A model generated the notes under the pieces. That model made no database searches. It saw only the letters and a list, made by a program, of their open reading frames with translations, and was not told the origin of the DNA. Shown here in pieces: positions 1 to 11,500 of a stretch of 64,000 nucleotides of DNA. The first letter of the stretch is position 1. The number at the start of each line of letters is the position of its first letter. The stretch is taken from positions 62,001 through 126,000 of the forward strand of contig WTXG01000015.1 of NCBI GenBank assembly GCA_022496185.1, read 5' to 3'. The DNA comes from Multifurca ochricompacta (lineage: Eukaryota; Basidiomycota; Agaricomycetes; Russulales; Russulaceae). The translations under genes and the position numbers were made by a program.

Positions 1-1320
1 GCTCGTGACGATCCGAACGCAGTCGAGCAGGTCCGCTCAATGCTCACAGTGAAGCGTAACCAAGAAGCACTCATTGAGAAGCGAAGAGGAAGTCTAGGTG
101 GCTCCCTACCGTCTTCGTCTCAATCCTCTCTCTCTTCAGCCGCGGTGAAACCACTACCGGGTTCTTCTCGCAATTCTGCTCGAAGTCCAAACATGAGTGT
201 GGCACGTACTACCCGCACAGCCGAAGCTCCCTTAAATCCTTCAGGTCCTGCTCCTGTTCCAACCTCCGGTCAGAATCAACAGACCGATCTAGGGACACAT
301 CCCCCTCCTATTCATAACTCTTTGCCGCCTCCCCCGATATCTTTTGCCGGTCGCCGAGCGTTCAAGTCGCCTTCGTCTCTCAGGAAAAAGCCCGCCGATA
401 TTGTTATTTCCCCACGCGACTCGCGCACGCAGCCCGTCATCCAAAGCGCGCCGGCACAACAAGGCGGTCGCTTTCCGCCCATGGCACTACCCTCCCTGCC
501 AAATGTTCAGCAGCCCCCAAGCGGCCGACGGATACCGGGGAACGTTCCCCCGACGCCGACGCGTCTAACTCTCCGCTCGAGCTTCGCTGCTCCATCTAGC
601 ACGTCCTCTCTTGCCCCACCGCCACCCGCCTCGGTGCCCATCTCTACGGTGCTTATCCCGCAAACGCCTGTCCTACTGAACCGTGCCGACAGCGCTTCAC
701 AACGCAACGCATTCCTCGCACCTTTCGAGGCGTTCTACGACGCCTTACGTGATGCGAAGGAGCTCAAGACATGGCTGGCAGAGCAACTCGCTAAAGCGCA
801 GGCTCTGCAAACCGGGTTCGATGCCGCGGTAGACGCAGCTGTTGAACGGCGTGTGGGTGGACTACGTGAGGAGGTCGCGCGGCTACAGCGTCGTGTCGAG
901 GAGCTGGAATCCGCCCGTGGTGTGGAAGAAACAGGCTCTGTACGGTGGAGACGAAGCAGCATCGCTAACGGCGATCTAGCCATGCCCGCCGCGAGTACCG
1001 ACAATGCGCAACTACGCGAATCGTACACGTTTCCACCTGTCCAGGCGCGTGGGGAGGAAGGAACAGCGGGTGACGACTCAGACATGCGCGAAACAGATTC
1101 GCCTGCTCCCGCATTTGATGTGCGCAGGCAGTCGATTTCGGCAGTTAGAATGGATCCACCGCCCCCGCAGTCACAACAGCAGGTGGATGTACATAATTCG
1201 TTAAGCGTGAAGAGCCCACCATTGAGCCGCGGAGCGGCGCGGCGGCCGTCTTATCAACAGCTGCAACCGCCTGCGCAACCGTCGACAAGTCAGCCAGGAT
1301 CACCCATGGAAGCGAGCTGA
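1..1320 (+). CDS. 3' part of a Pro/Ser-rich coiled-coil protein (5' end outside the window)
   Basis: The frame is open from the first base of the window to the TGA at 1318-1320, giving 439 visible residues. The first ATG is at 40, but the 13 codons before it are also open, so the true start is probably upstream. Residues about 20-230 are low-complexity and rich in Pro, Ser and Arg. A predicted coiled coil lies at about residues 240-295, with regular Leu/Val heptads and alternating Glu/Arg. The tail is again Ser/Pro-rich and probably disordered. I do not recognise the family. The layout (long disordered arms around one short coiled coil) suits a scaffold or regulatory subunit, but this is inference only. 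No splice sites are needed inside the visible part. Confidence 0.6.
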   Translation, partial: ARDDPNAVEQVRSMLTVKRNQEALIEKRRGSLGGSLPSSSQSSLSSAAVKPLPGSSRNSARSPNMSVARTTRTAEAPLNPSGPAPVPTSGQNQQTDLGTHPPPIHNSLPPPPISFAGRRAFKSPSSLRKKPADIVISPRDSRTQPVIQSAPAQQGGRFPPMALPSLPNVQQPPSGRRIPGNVPPTPTRLTLRSSFAAPSSTSSLAPPPPASVPISTVLIPQTPVLLNRADSASQRNAFLAPFEAFYDALRDAKELKTWLAEQLAKAQALQTGFDAAVDAAVERRVGGLREEVARLQRRVEELESARGVEETGSVRWRRSSIANGDLAMPAASTDNAQLRESYTFPPVQARGEEGTAGDDSDMRETDSPAPAFDVRRQSISAVRMDPPPPQSQQQVDVHNSLSVKSPPLSRGAARRPSYQQLQPPAQPSTSQPGSPMEAS

Positions 1321-4300
1321 GAGCGGCACCACCTTTGTATGGACCTACCCGTTTTCATTTTCCCACATTGCGTCAATGATACCCTTACCCTTATCTACTC
1401 TCCCAAAAAGCATGTGTTTAACCGAGACAAGCTACGCCTACCCCCGCTCGTTTCCCCCCGTCCGTCTAACGTCTTGTTCAACAACTTTTGCCGCTTATCA
1501 TGCCTTACAACGAACCTCTGAAGTCTTTACCATCCTTTGAGCTCTACACAAAACGCAGGACAGTTCCCTTCGTTTCTACCTCTTTTTTTTTTGCTTTCTG
1601 TCTTGCGTGAAAAGATTGATCTTGTCTTTCGTTTGCGTTTGCTCCTACCCTTGGTCCTTGTTTCCTACTTGCTCTCGATGTTGCTGCAATTGTTGTTGTT
1701 CTTACCATCTACGGAATACCATCTTCAGCTAAAGCTGTTGTCAGCTGTCCTCTTCTTCCTACTCTGCTTTTCCAGCTTATCCCGGCGCACATTTTCTTTT
1801 TTTTTTTTTTTCCAATTTTTGCTCTTTGTAACTCGCAACAGGCTGTGTATAACTAGCTAAGAACCTCAATACCCATCTTTGGGACCCGGTGTTGGTTTCT
1901 GACGCGTATGAAGTATTGTACACCGCAAGGATTTGAATTGTCGTCCAAAGAGATTCAAAGATCAGCATCGCGTTCATTCGCTCGGTGTTCACTGAACCGC
2001 GGAATAAATGGAAACAAGTACGTACGTACTGATGCGCGTATAGTTTATCTTGGCACATTTGCTTTTATTGTCCACGCGGGGTTTTAGCCCGAGTTGTTTC
2101 ATTTTAGCGCGAATCCCAGAGGTCTCGGCGGACGACAATAGGTCACAGCCACAACTACACACGATGCACACAGACAGACAGACAGACAGATGTTACTGTC
2201 ACTCGTGAGCGCTGTTCTCGCTCGTGATCTGTCATCGCGCCTTATAATCTGCGCGCGCAAATCCATTCACCGGGTAGCCAGTGCTGACCGGACGGGGTTG
2301 GGGGCGGTGGGGGGGTGTGACCATAGCCTCTCAAAGCCATGAATTGAGTTTTTTCAAGTTTAGTTTACGGTAAACGATGTTCCCGAGTTGTCAGAGCGTC
2401 AGCGTTCAAGTTTGTCAGTCAGTCAATTTCGCGTGTCTCTCTTTCTTGCCCGTGCCCGTTCAGAAAAAAAGAAAAGATCATCATCTGATTCTGATGCCGC
2501 CCTTTTCGGCGAGCGATTCATCGACACTAGGTTTTTTTTTTTTTTAATTTGAAGCTCTGCTGTTCAATTATAATTAATAAACAAGAAAGAAAACAAAAGA
2601 AAAAAAAAAGGGGGGGAAACAAAACACGGAAATGAGGACCCCTGGTTAGGTGTAGGAATGGTTGTAAGGGTTGGTTGAAGGGTTGGTCGATCGCGCTCGC
2701 GCTCGTGCCGTGTTATGGAAAATATAATAACACTTCTCGCATAATCGATTCTACTTGTGCTCGCCCTTCTCTGGTCAGGGTCGCAGGAGACAGCATCTAT
2801 TTCTATATTAATTTAGTTCAGTTGATTTTAAAAAAAAGTCGAGCTGCACAGCGCTCCGCTTGATCTCCATATCTCCAGCGTTAAGCAGCGGCGCGGTCTC
2901 CTGTGAGATATCGAGAGCAGTTAACCACCACCGCCGCCACCACCTTTTGGCAGCCCCCTCACACCCGCGCTCCACACTAACGTTCCGAGTCTTGTGTTGA
3001 GAGCCGGTGATCGTCGATCGAGCAAGAACAAGAACAAGAACACTCTCCATTGATGTGGATGTGTGAAATTTGGGTGTTGTACTTGTCTTGTCATACAAAA
3101 ATACATGAACTAGGGGAGGAGGAGGCCTCTCTCGCCACAAAGCAATACAACTGTCGATCTACTATGGAGCTGGAAACTCCCAATGCGATAGGTTTTCCGT
3201 ACCAACCGTCCTGCCGCCAAACCTATCGAGATATATGAAAAAATATAAAAAAAATAAAGGCGAAATCCGAAAAAAAAAAACAAGGGTGGCGTGTGTAGGG
3301 GGTGGTGGTGGTGGCCAGCCCAAAGTTATTTTAATTTCGGTTTCGCGGCCGGTCTATATCAGGAGAACCATGGAGTGCCACAGTGGCGTTCTAAATCGCC
3401 ATGCGCCGCCAAATCGTGTCCAGGTTCGTTGCGGCTCGCACCCGTTGAACCTGAGCGTAACGGCGTTGACTTTTGTGGGGTGGGTGGTGGTGAGGTGGCA
3501 ACTGCCAGCGCGGATGCCGCGCTACTGCTCCAGGCACTGACTTGCACGCGGGAGCTTTCGAGGGTGGCCTGCCAGGCAGGAACGGCAACTTTTTTTTTTC
3601 ACACACGACTTTCTTGTCAGCTCACGCCAAATCCTGACCATGCCAATTGAAAGGGAAAAAAAGACGGGAAGGCCTCACCTGCGTCGGTGTAAGACATTTT
3701 ATTTATGCGCAAAGGGTGGGGTGGAGGGGAGGGGGGGGGAGGAGGTGGTTCGTCGTTACCGTATGAAAAAGCCTAGCCGCCCCTCCCTCCTTTTTATGAA
3801 GGCTCCTCGGATGACAACCCAGCTAGGAATAACCTCCGAGCATGAAGGATTAGTATCCCCAACGGCGCTATTTGATAGGTTATTGACAGGAATAGTGCAA
3901 AGCGAATCCGCGGAGATGTTATGGGACTTGTGTATCCAAGCTAACAGAAGACAGAGGCGCGAAACTTCTGCTTTTGCAATGCCCATGCTCACTCAGTTCA
4001 TGCGTTCAGTTCAGTGCCAAACTCATCTTTTTTTTGTTTACAATTGGTTCATCTCACGCTGTTGGTCTTGACTGATAGCCATTAGGGGATATAAAAATTT
4101 CACGTGCGGGACTAGTTCGGTGGGGTGTGGGGCAATGAGCAACATTCACGAGCAAAAGGGCATCGATTAGGTTAAGCGAACAAGCGTACCAAAATCCGCT
4201 TCGCCTCGGAGACGAGTCCGATATTTTGGATTGAATACACGATAACCATGACCAATGATGTCTGTGGCTATGGTACGGGTATGGTACTGGCCACCTCTCG

Positions 4301-5253
4301 CCCCTCCCTCCTCGGGTAAAGTATAAAAATAAATAAACGGCCGAAGGGTCAGCAGCAGTTGGCATTTCGCCACGTCTTGGGACGAGCCAAAAGCCGGTGC
4401 TCCACTCCAATGCTCCAGTGCTCAACCGTCACGGGAGCACTATCGATGTCGATGCGGCATACTCTGCTTTCGCTTTGAGCCACCCCCGAACTTGATGACT
4501 TAAATTTAGCAATCATCCCATTCACCATCCCGCCCATCATAACTATTACGACATTCATCTCGTCGTAAAAGTAAGTTTCTCCAAATCAAACGGGTAAAAA
4601 AAAGAATTCCTTATCAAGTCAAGACACCTTATGTTCAAAATCTCGAACTTGGCAGGACACTCGTCAGTCTTGCATATTATTAAAAAATAAAAATAAAGAG
4701 TAACTTGGAATATAATAACTGGCCTGGCTTCGTCGTCGTCGACCAATGAGGTAGCTTTACTTTTCTCTCTACGGACTTTCTGGCCCGGCATAAGGGAACC
4801 ATGCTCTGCGCTGCGAAAAAGACTTTGGCATTTAGCACTTTTTTTCAGCAACACTTCTTGGCAGCGACGCTTTGCTTCCCGGAGATATTGTGTCCTTCGG
4901 TCATCCCGCTTCCCACCACATCTGGGCCGCTAAGCTTCCCAAGCGGCAGTTGGCGAAGCCAACCCCAACCGCTTGTCAGTCTCGAAACATGCAATGAGTC
5001 GTGTGGCGCGATGACATTGGTGTACGGCGGTCGAGATCTTCTTGTAATCAGTCAGTAAGCCCTTCCAACTTAGCATTGACCAGCGGCGCTACTCTTCTTC
5101 AACGGGGCGCGCCGACAGCTCCGACTTCGTGTCAATGGAGGAGTTCTTTTCCTTGTCCTTGTCACGGCTCCAGACTCATTCAGCTACATGCTACTATCAG
5201 AGAAGTCGCAGACGTGTTCTCCGTTTTACAAATTATATACGTGTCGAGACAAT
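1321..5253. other. 3.9-kb spacer, no supported gene
   Basis: Short open frames occur on both strands but none shows a recognisable motif or a consistent splice structure. The stretch holds poly-T and poly-A runs (for example near 1797-1813, 2529-2545 and 2600-2610), an ACAG repeat near 2168-2190, G-rich tracts near 2305 and 3730, and AT-rich DNA near 2560-2620. The first few hundred bases are expected to be the 3' UTR of the upstream gene, and the last part lies beyond the stop codon of the minus-strand flavoprotein. Confidence 0.5.
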
Positions 5254-6886
5254 TCACAGGTTTAGTCTCGCTCTATTGGCAGCTTCTCGTCCGGCTATCC
5301 TCCCAAAAACCGCGCCGGCGGTCAGCCCGCTCCCCCCAGGGTAGTTTTCATACCACAAACCGCCGACCATCTCACCCGTGCAGTATAAACCTGGAATCGG
5401 CTTGTCGCTCTCGACCCTGAGGACACCTGAGGTTTTCGGGTCGACTGCGATGCCGCCGAACGTGAAGGTAATTCCGCAAGCAACTACTACCGCGAGCAGA
5501 CGTGGCTCCTCCATCGGAAGCGCCCAGTTTGATTTGGGTAGCGGTAGTCCCCACGTCGCGATTCCGTCTTTGGCAGCTGGGTCCCACTTACGCTCCGGAT
5601 TTGCAGCCAAAAATGTACGTGTGGCGTCGTTATACTCTGTTAGCGTTCGCACGAATACCTCTACATTTTCGTTTTCGAGACCGTGTGGCACAAGTTTCAG
5701 CGCAAGATCCTCAGCATCGTTTCCCCATATCTTTGTCACAATCCCATCTCCATACTCCTCTTTTCTTAACCACATTGCGGCATGCGCATCGAATATCTGG
5801 AATGCGAGCCCGCCTGGCTGCCTCAGGATCGCCTTACCGTATGCCGCATATGTGAAGTTACGAAAGTCTGCACCCTCGTCAACGAATCGCACACCGCGCG
5901 TGTTCACCATGATGCCCAGTGGGTAGCCCGACTTTGTAAATTGGTTCGACACCTCGCGATCCCCCCGATCGGCAGGCGCGTTAGCGTCCCAGCATGTCGC
6001 GTGACAGCCACCCCAGTCCCCTGCGAGACGTCCACCGACCGCTCTCACCATCGAAATCCCGTCTCCCGTGTTGTACGGGGTCCCACGTACCTATACGACT
6101 GCCGATTGAGGGGGGTCTCAAGAAGGGCGTGCAGAGGCCGTCACTACTTACCCGCGCGTTCTCCCAACCATCTCCTAGATGCTGCTTTCTCAGCGTCGCG
6201 CTCGACTCGTATCCACCAGCAGCCAACACGACAGCGGCGGCGTGCACGCTCTCTAGCTTTTCCTCCCGCTCTACCACGACGCCCATAACAACACCCTCTT
6301 TGCAGACCAGCTCCCGTGCAGGCGTATCAAACCATGTCTCGACCCCAGCGCGTCGAAGGGCGATACGGTGCGCAGCGATAAGGCCCTTACCACCATCGCG
6401 CGTGCTGAGCGCCATTCCGCCCCAAAATTTCTGACGCCCGTCCACTTCGTACGCCTGTCGATCGAACGATAAGGTGAAGGACACCCCGACGGTCCTCTTT
6501 AGCCATTCAATCGACTCCCTCGATCCTTCGACTACTGTGCGAACGAGATCGGCATCGCTCCGCCCGCCACTGAGGCGCATAATGTCGTTTGTAAATTGAT
6601 CTGCAGTGTATGGGTCGATGTCGATGCGTGGAACAAGCTCAGACGGGGCGTTCTCCACGAGCAGAAGAAGATCTGAAAGACCACCGTGGACGGTGCGATG
6701 CGCCCCGGCTGTGAAGAAGCCGTTGCCGCCGACCCAGGTCTCGGGACATTTGTCGATGAGCAGCACGCGCGTGCAACCATGTTCTACGGCTGAGAGCGCG
6801 GCGCAGGAGCCGGCATGTCCTGACCCAATGACAATACAGTCGTAGTTCTGTGTTGCAGATCCAGGTCCAGGTCCAGGTACCAACAT
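5254..6886 (-). CDS. FAD-dependent oxidoreductase, fumarate reductase/tricarballylate dehydrogenase-like
   Basis: Two exons, 6886-6152 and 6090-5254, are separated by a 61-bp GT-AG intron (6151-6091, phase 0) and encode 523 residues. The N-terminus carries the dinucleotide-binding motif GSGHAG at residues 21-26, followed by the acidic end of beta-2 (LLID). The C-terminus has the family signature WYENYPGGSGLT and FGRIAGREAA, which binds FAD and closes the fold. The central CGITFTFGG motif is typical of TcuA/CobZ-like and 3-ketosteroid-type flavoproteins. The length fits the family. The likely reaction is FAD-dependent dehydrogenation or reduction of a carboxylic acid or enone; the substrate cannot be read from the sequence. 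The protein starts with PGPGPG coded by a short GGTCCA repeat. A TATAAA box (minus strand, about 6912-6919) lies only about 26 bp upstream of the ATG. The next gene upstream on the same strand is an SDR. Confidence 0.85.
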
Positions 6887-7193
6887 CCGTATTGTGGGTG
6901 GCTGAGTGGGCTTTATAAAGGCAAGACGTGATGTAAATAATGCTGTTGATTATTATTTATATACACCCGACGACGTAGCTTGCATATTCTTCCCACACCA
7001 CGGGGAAAAATAAAAGTCCCATAGCCAGCGGATCTCGATTTTCTCAGCAACCCTGCTTGATTGCAGCCCTTCTGGACCGTACATACACGGTCGGTCACTT
7101 ATGTGCAACCAAGTGTATGACCATCTTCTTTTACACATAAAATCCCTCACAGACCCAAGGTCAAGGATAGGTATTACAAAAGTCTTGCACATG
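6887..7193. other. Spacer between SDR stop and flavoprotein start
   Basis: This 307-bp region lies between two minus-strand genes. It contains a TATAAA box on the minus strand at about 6912-6919, close to the flavoprotein ATG, and AT-rich DNA at 6945-6960 further upstream of that ATG. No gene is visible. Confidence 0.5.
6912..6919 (-). promoter_or_regulatory. TATA box of the flavoprotein gene
   Basis: On the minus strand the sequence reads TTTATAAAG just upstream of the ATG at 6886. The distance to the ATG (about 26 bp) is short, which implies a very short 5' leader if this box is used. Confidence 0.4.
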
Positions 7194-8328
7194 TCAAGCA
7201 GTGGAAGGATTGACGGCAATGTAACCTCCATCAACCACAATTTCTTGTCCATTGGTATAGCATCCAGCCGGGGATGATAGATAAATAACTGTACCGGCGA
7301 TTTCGCCAGCCCTTGGTTGGCACGACGGGTTAAATGACGGGCAACGTCGAGGGAAAAAAACTGAAACATACGAGCCGGCGCGTCCAGCTGGCACGGGGAT
7401 TAAGCTTTCGGAAACCTTTGCCACCTCTTCAGGACCCGTAATTGAATCGGCCGTCATTTCAGAGGCGTAAACGCCTGGCGCGATGGAGTTTATCCGCACG
7501 GGGATGCCCTTGAGTGCTATCTCAGTGGCGAGCATTTTGGTGAGGTGGGTCGCGGCTGCTTTCGCGCTATTATACGCGAACTTGTTCTTCACGATCAGCG
7601 CCGACCAATGTGGCGATAGGCGCATCTGATATACTCACATGTCTCTGCGCGATCTTCACAATTCCACTTACGCTGGTAATGTTGACGACACTGGAGGTGT
7701 AGCCTTCGATGTCTCGACTGCCCTTTTCGAGCAAGCCCAGGAAGGCTGTGGTCATGTAATAGATGGAAAAGGTATTGACCTCGTAGAGCGCAGACCACGC
7801 GTCCGGGCCACCGTCGTTAAAAAGTGCACTTCCGAGGGCCTCAGCATTAGCATTTTCCGGTGCCAGTGGATCGTTGAGGAACTGTGAAACGGGTCCTACA
7901 ATACCAGCGCTGAGACCCGTGTGATGAGGCACCGGTGGTGACTCGCTTGGTAAACAACCTCACTTATTCACCAGGATGTGCAACTTTCCTTCCTTATCTT
8001 CGATGATATTCTTAGCCGCGATAATACTATCGCGGTTCGTAACGTCGAGGTACAGGCTAGTTTTATGAAGGTTCATTGGAGGAGAGAAAAAGGACTTGCT
8101 CATGGGCTGAACTTACGGAAGGATAGTCCCTTTGCCGTGGGCTGCCCACTTCCCAGCTACCTTGTCCAGGACTTCTGTGCGGCGAGCTCCGATATACACC
8201 TTGGCACCGTTCGCAGCAAGTCCTTCAGCAATCATGAGGCCGATGCCAGTGCCACCGCCAGAAACGAGAGCAACTCGGCCATGAAGATCAAAAATTGCGG
8301 ATGATTTGAGATCTGTTACCGAATGCAT
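7194..8328 (-). CDS. Classical short-chain dehydrogenase/reductase (SDR)
   Basis: Five exons (8328-8117, 8056-7964, 7909-7639, 7580-7372, 7311-7194) with four GT-AG introns of 54-60 bp give a 300-residue protein, the usual size for classical SDRs. Visible motifs: the cofactor loop SGGGTGIG at residues 23-30; NNAG at about 101-104, split by intron 2; the catalytic serine in ITSVSG (about 181-183); and the catalytic pair YNSAK (Tyr195, Lys199), directly after intron 3. The C-terminal VDGG motif is present. All exon junctions keep the frame, so the gene looks intact. The family uses NAD(P)H to reduce carbonyls or oxidise alcohols; the substrate is unknown. It is head-to-head with PRP24, sharing a 204-bp promoter, and lies just upstream of the flavoprotein on the same strand. 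Confidence 0.9.
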
Positions 8329-8532
8329 GGAGGATAAACCGATAGATAGATTTTGAGGCTACGCGCGTATATGTATCGGGGATCAGGGCAACTCATGATC
8401 ATGATGGAGCATGGAATGATCATGAACGTGTACGCGTACGTACGAGTGACTTATGAACGGCCCGTCGCCCCCCGATAGTGACGAACACCTGTCTCCTGTC
8501 TTTGTCTCTCTCCGCACCCCCGCACCCGCACG
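8329..8532. promoter_or_regulatory. Shared divergent promoter of SDR and PRP24 with nested palindromes
   Basis: The 204 bp between the two start codons contains perfect palindromes: TCATGATCATGA at 8393-8404, ATGATCAT at 8416-8423, GTACGCGTAC at 8430-8439 and CGTACGTACG at 8435-8444. Palindromes in a short divergent promoter suggest binding of a dimeric regulator, but no known site is claimed. Confidence 0.4.
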
Positions 8533-11500
8533 ATGGACGAGGAACAGGCTTTAGAGGCACTCTCCAACGTCATTTCTTCTCTCTCAGAGACTCCTTTTGA
8601 TTTGTCCCTTCATGCCCAACACATCCAACTCGCTGCCGCAACCGGTCTGGACGATCAAGTGCACGCAGCACGCGAGACATTCGCGACCTACTATGCTTGC
8701 ACTGACGACGTATGGCTGCCACTCATCGAGGCGAAGAAGAATTTAGAAGATATAAACTCAGTGGAGGGTGTCCTATCTGTGTTGCAGATATACAATCGCG
8801 CTGAGAATGATTACTTCTGTAAGCGTTGCTTACCCTTAGATCATGGGACGCGCTCGGCTGATTTGGAACGTAGCCATTCCATTGCTTCGTCAACATCTCG
8901 ACTTCTTGATCGACAGATATGCCCATTTCTCATCCTCAAACCTAGCCCCGGTCTTGCCAGAGGACCCGTTCTCCAAGGAGTGGACTCGTGATGCGCTACG
9001 CGCTGTCGTCGCCCAGGGTGTTGGTCATATTACGCGGGTAGACTTGTCGCATATTTTCCCATTTTTGATACCTGATCCCCCTTGATTAGGGTCATTCATT
9101 ATGGGAAACTCTTTGCGAATGGGAAATTGACAATCTCTCGAAAGTGCTCTCAGACGAGAGGTGGGCGCTACATTCTTGGACGTGCTTTGCGTGTGGTCAA
9201 GAGGTGTTCTCTCAGATCAATAGCCGTCGTGGAGGTTGAAGAAATGTACCTCGAGCGTCTCCAGCAGTGCCACTCTGGTGCGTCGTTCCATTTTAATCCC
9301 AAGCGCCTTGTTTTTTTCAACCCTTGCAGCGAACGAGGAAACCTTCCAATCATATTCAACGTTTACAACAAACTACAAAGCACCACAGGCATACGAAACC
9401 TTGCTCGTAAATGCGTCTAAACTCCGAGGGAAAGCCAGAAAAGCATACGAATGGCGCGAGCCGTACGAAGCTGCCCTGGTCAGTGACTGAACACTTGTGT
9501 TGGTATGCGTCAAATAAGCGCGATTATTTACAAGGTTGTCTAGGAGAAATCCGGACATTCACTCTACGCTTATCAAAACTACGTTGCCTATGAACTTCGC
9601 GCGAAACAGCCGGATCTCGACATTCTTTCGAATATCCACGAACGTGCAATCGCTGAGGCGGCCAAGCGTCGGGAGGCTGGGGAAACGGGCGCGGAGGAAG
9701 CATTACGATTGTGGTGGGCGAGTTATGTTGATAGCATGGTGGGTCATCTGATCGTTCCTGCAACAGCACCTACTCATTTTCTCATCACCACTAGAGGCGC
9801 AACAACTCGCCGCAAGAGCAACAGCTCTCCTTGTTTCAACGGTCCATAAGGAGTGTCCCCGCCAGTGGCGAGCAGTGGGCCAAATACATTCGCTTCTTGG
9901 TGGGTCGTGCCTTTCCTACTCCACATAGCGGCTTACCCAGTGTGTTGTTAGGAAGTGAACAATAACCTGGTTGAAGAGGGGGAGGGAGAGCCTATTTCGG
10001 GTGCGTAGATACTTCGTCTGTTGACCGTCTGTTCATAACATCCTTTTAGTTCTCTATGACAAGGCTTTTGCGACCAAACTATTTCAAAAAGATGTCGAGG
10101 GCATGGTCCCGCTTTTCCTGGCTCGTGCTGGATTTGAGCGCCGCATATTTCTTGCAGGCTTTGAGCCCGCTGTGGCTCATCCTTTCCTTGAGCCTCAAGA
10201 TCGTCTTTCTACTCTTCTGGACATATTGAACAGTGGCATCAAGGCCATACGATCTGGTATGGATCAAACTTTGTCCGTCTATGTGGTTGTTGATTTTCCG
10301 GACCAGCGGCCAAAGGTGGCGACTCACGCTTTCGCCTCGAACGCTTCCTCTTCACGCTCGTGAGATAGTCATCCTCATGCGGCTACCAACGCTTGACGAT
10401 AGCTTCCCAGTATATTGAACTCGAGCAGAGCGGTGAAGCGACAAAGGTATGGGCCGACACGGCGAAGTACCACAAGACTGCCTATATCCCTTGGCTCGAG
10501 TATACAAATGCGCTCGAGTACGACTGCAAGATGTCCCCTCTTTCCGTGTGCTGATCGAATCGGACAGGCGCCAGGGTGATTACGACGAAGCCAGAAAAGC
10601 GTTCGCGAAAGCAGCCAGATCCCGCTTGACTGGCCGGAAATGCTTTGGGAAGCGTGGCTTGCTTTTGAGCACAGTCATGGCTCTGCGAGAGAAATACAAG
10701 ATGCTCTCGACGTTGTGGAGCGCGCGAGGGTGCAGGTCGAGGCTCGCCGCGCCAAGGTACTTCTTCTTTTAATTCGAGTTACCTTCCATACTGAAAGTCA
10801 CATCGAAGGAGGCGGAGAATGTGAGCTACCAAGCGATGCAAGTCTCGACCGAGCAAAAGGCCACACAGATTCCAGTCACTGGGCTGACTGAGGTCGTGCA
10901 AAGCGCCGAGGCACCAATGGACATTGATGAGGAGACGAAAAGTGGCGTGAAGAGGAAGGCGGAACAAGCACCCCCAGAAGAGAGCAAGAAAGCCAGAGTC
11001 GGTATGTGTTCCTTGACTCATGATTCACGGCAACTTCTTATATATGATATGATCATGGGTAGAGCAACCTCAACCACTTAAGCGGTCCGCCCTTTTCACG
11101 AGTGCCCGGACGGACGTATAGCTGATATGTGTGTGGTGCATTAGGGACCGGGAGAACTGCACCGTCTTTGTCGGTGACCTTCCACCAGGAACCACAGAAA
11201 ACGACCTGACTAAACTATTCAAAGACGTTTGTACATTTTCACCTCATTCCGGGCCTTTTTGACTTGATAATTAGTGCGGTGTTATCCGCGAAGTCAAAAT
11301 AACCCAACTACCGAACACGTTAGTTGCCACTGTGGAGTTCAATACCCGTGACAGTGTACCCGCAGCTCTCACGAAGGATAAGAAACGGGTTCACGACCAC
11401 GAGATTAACACTCATCTCGCGTGGGAGTCGACGTTGTATGTGACCAACTTTCCAGAGGGAGCGGACGACGTTTCGATTCGGAAACTTTTTGGGCAGGTGC

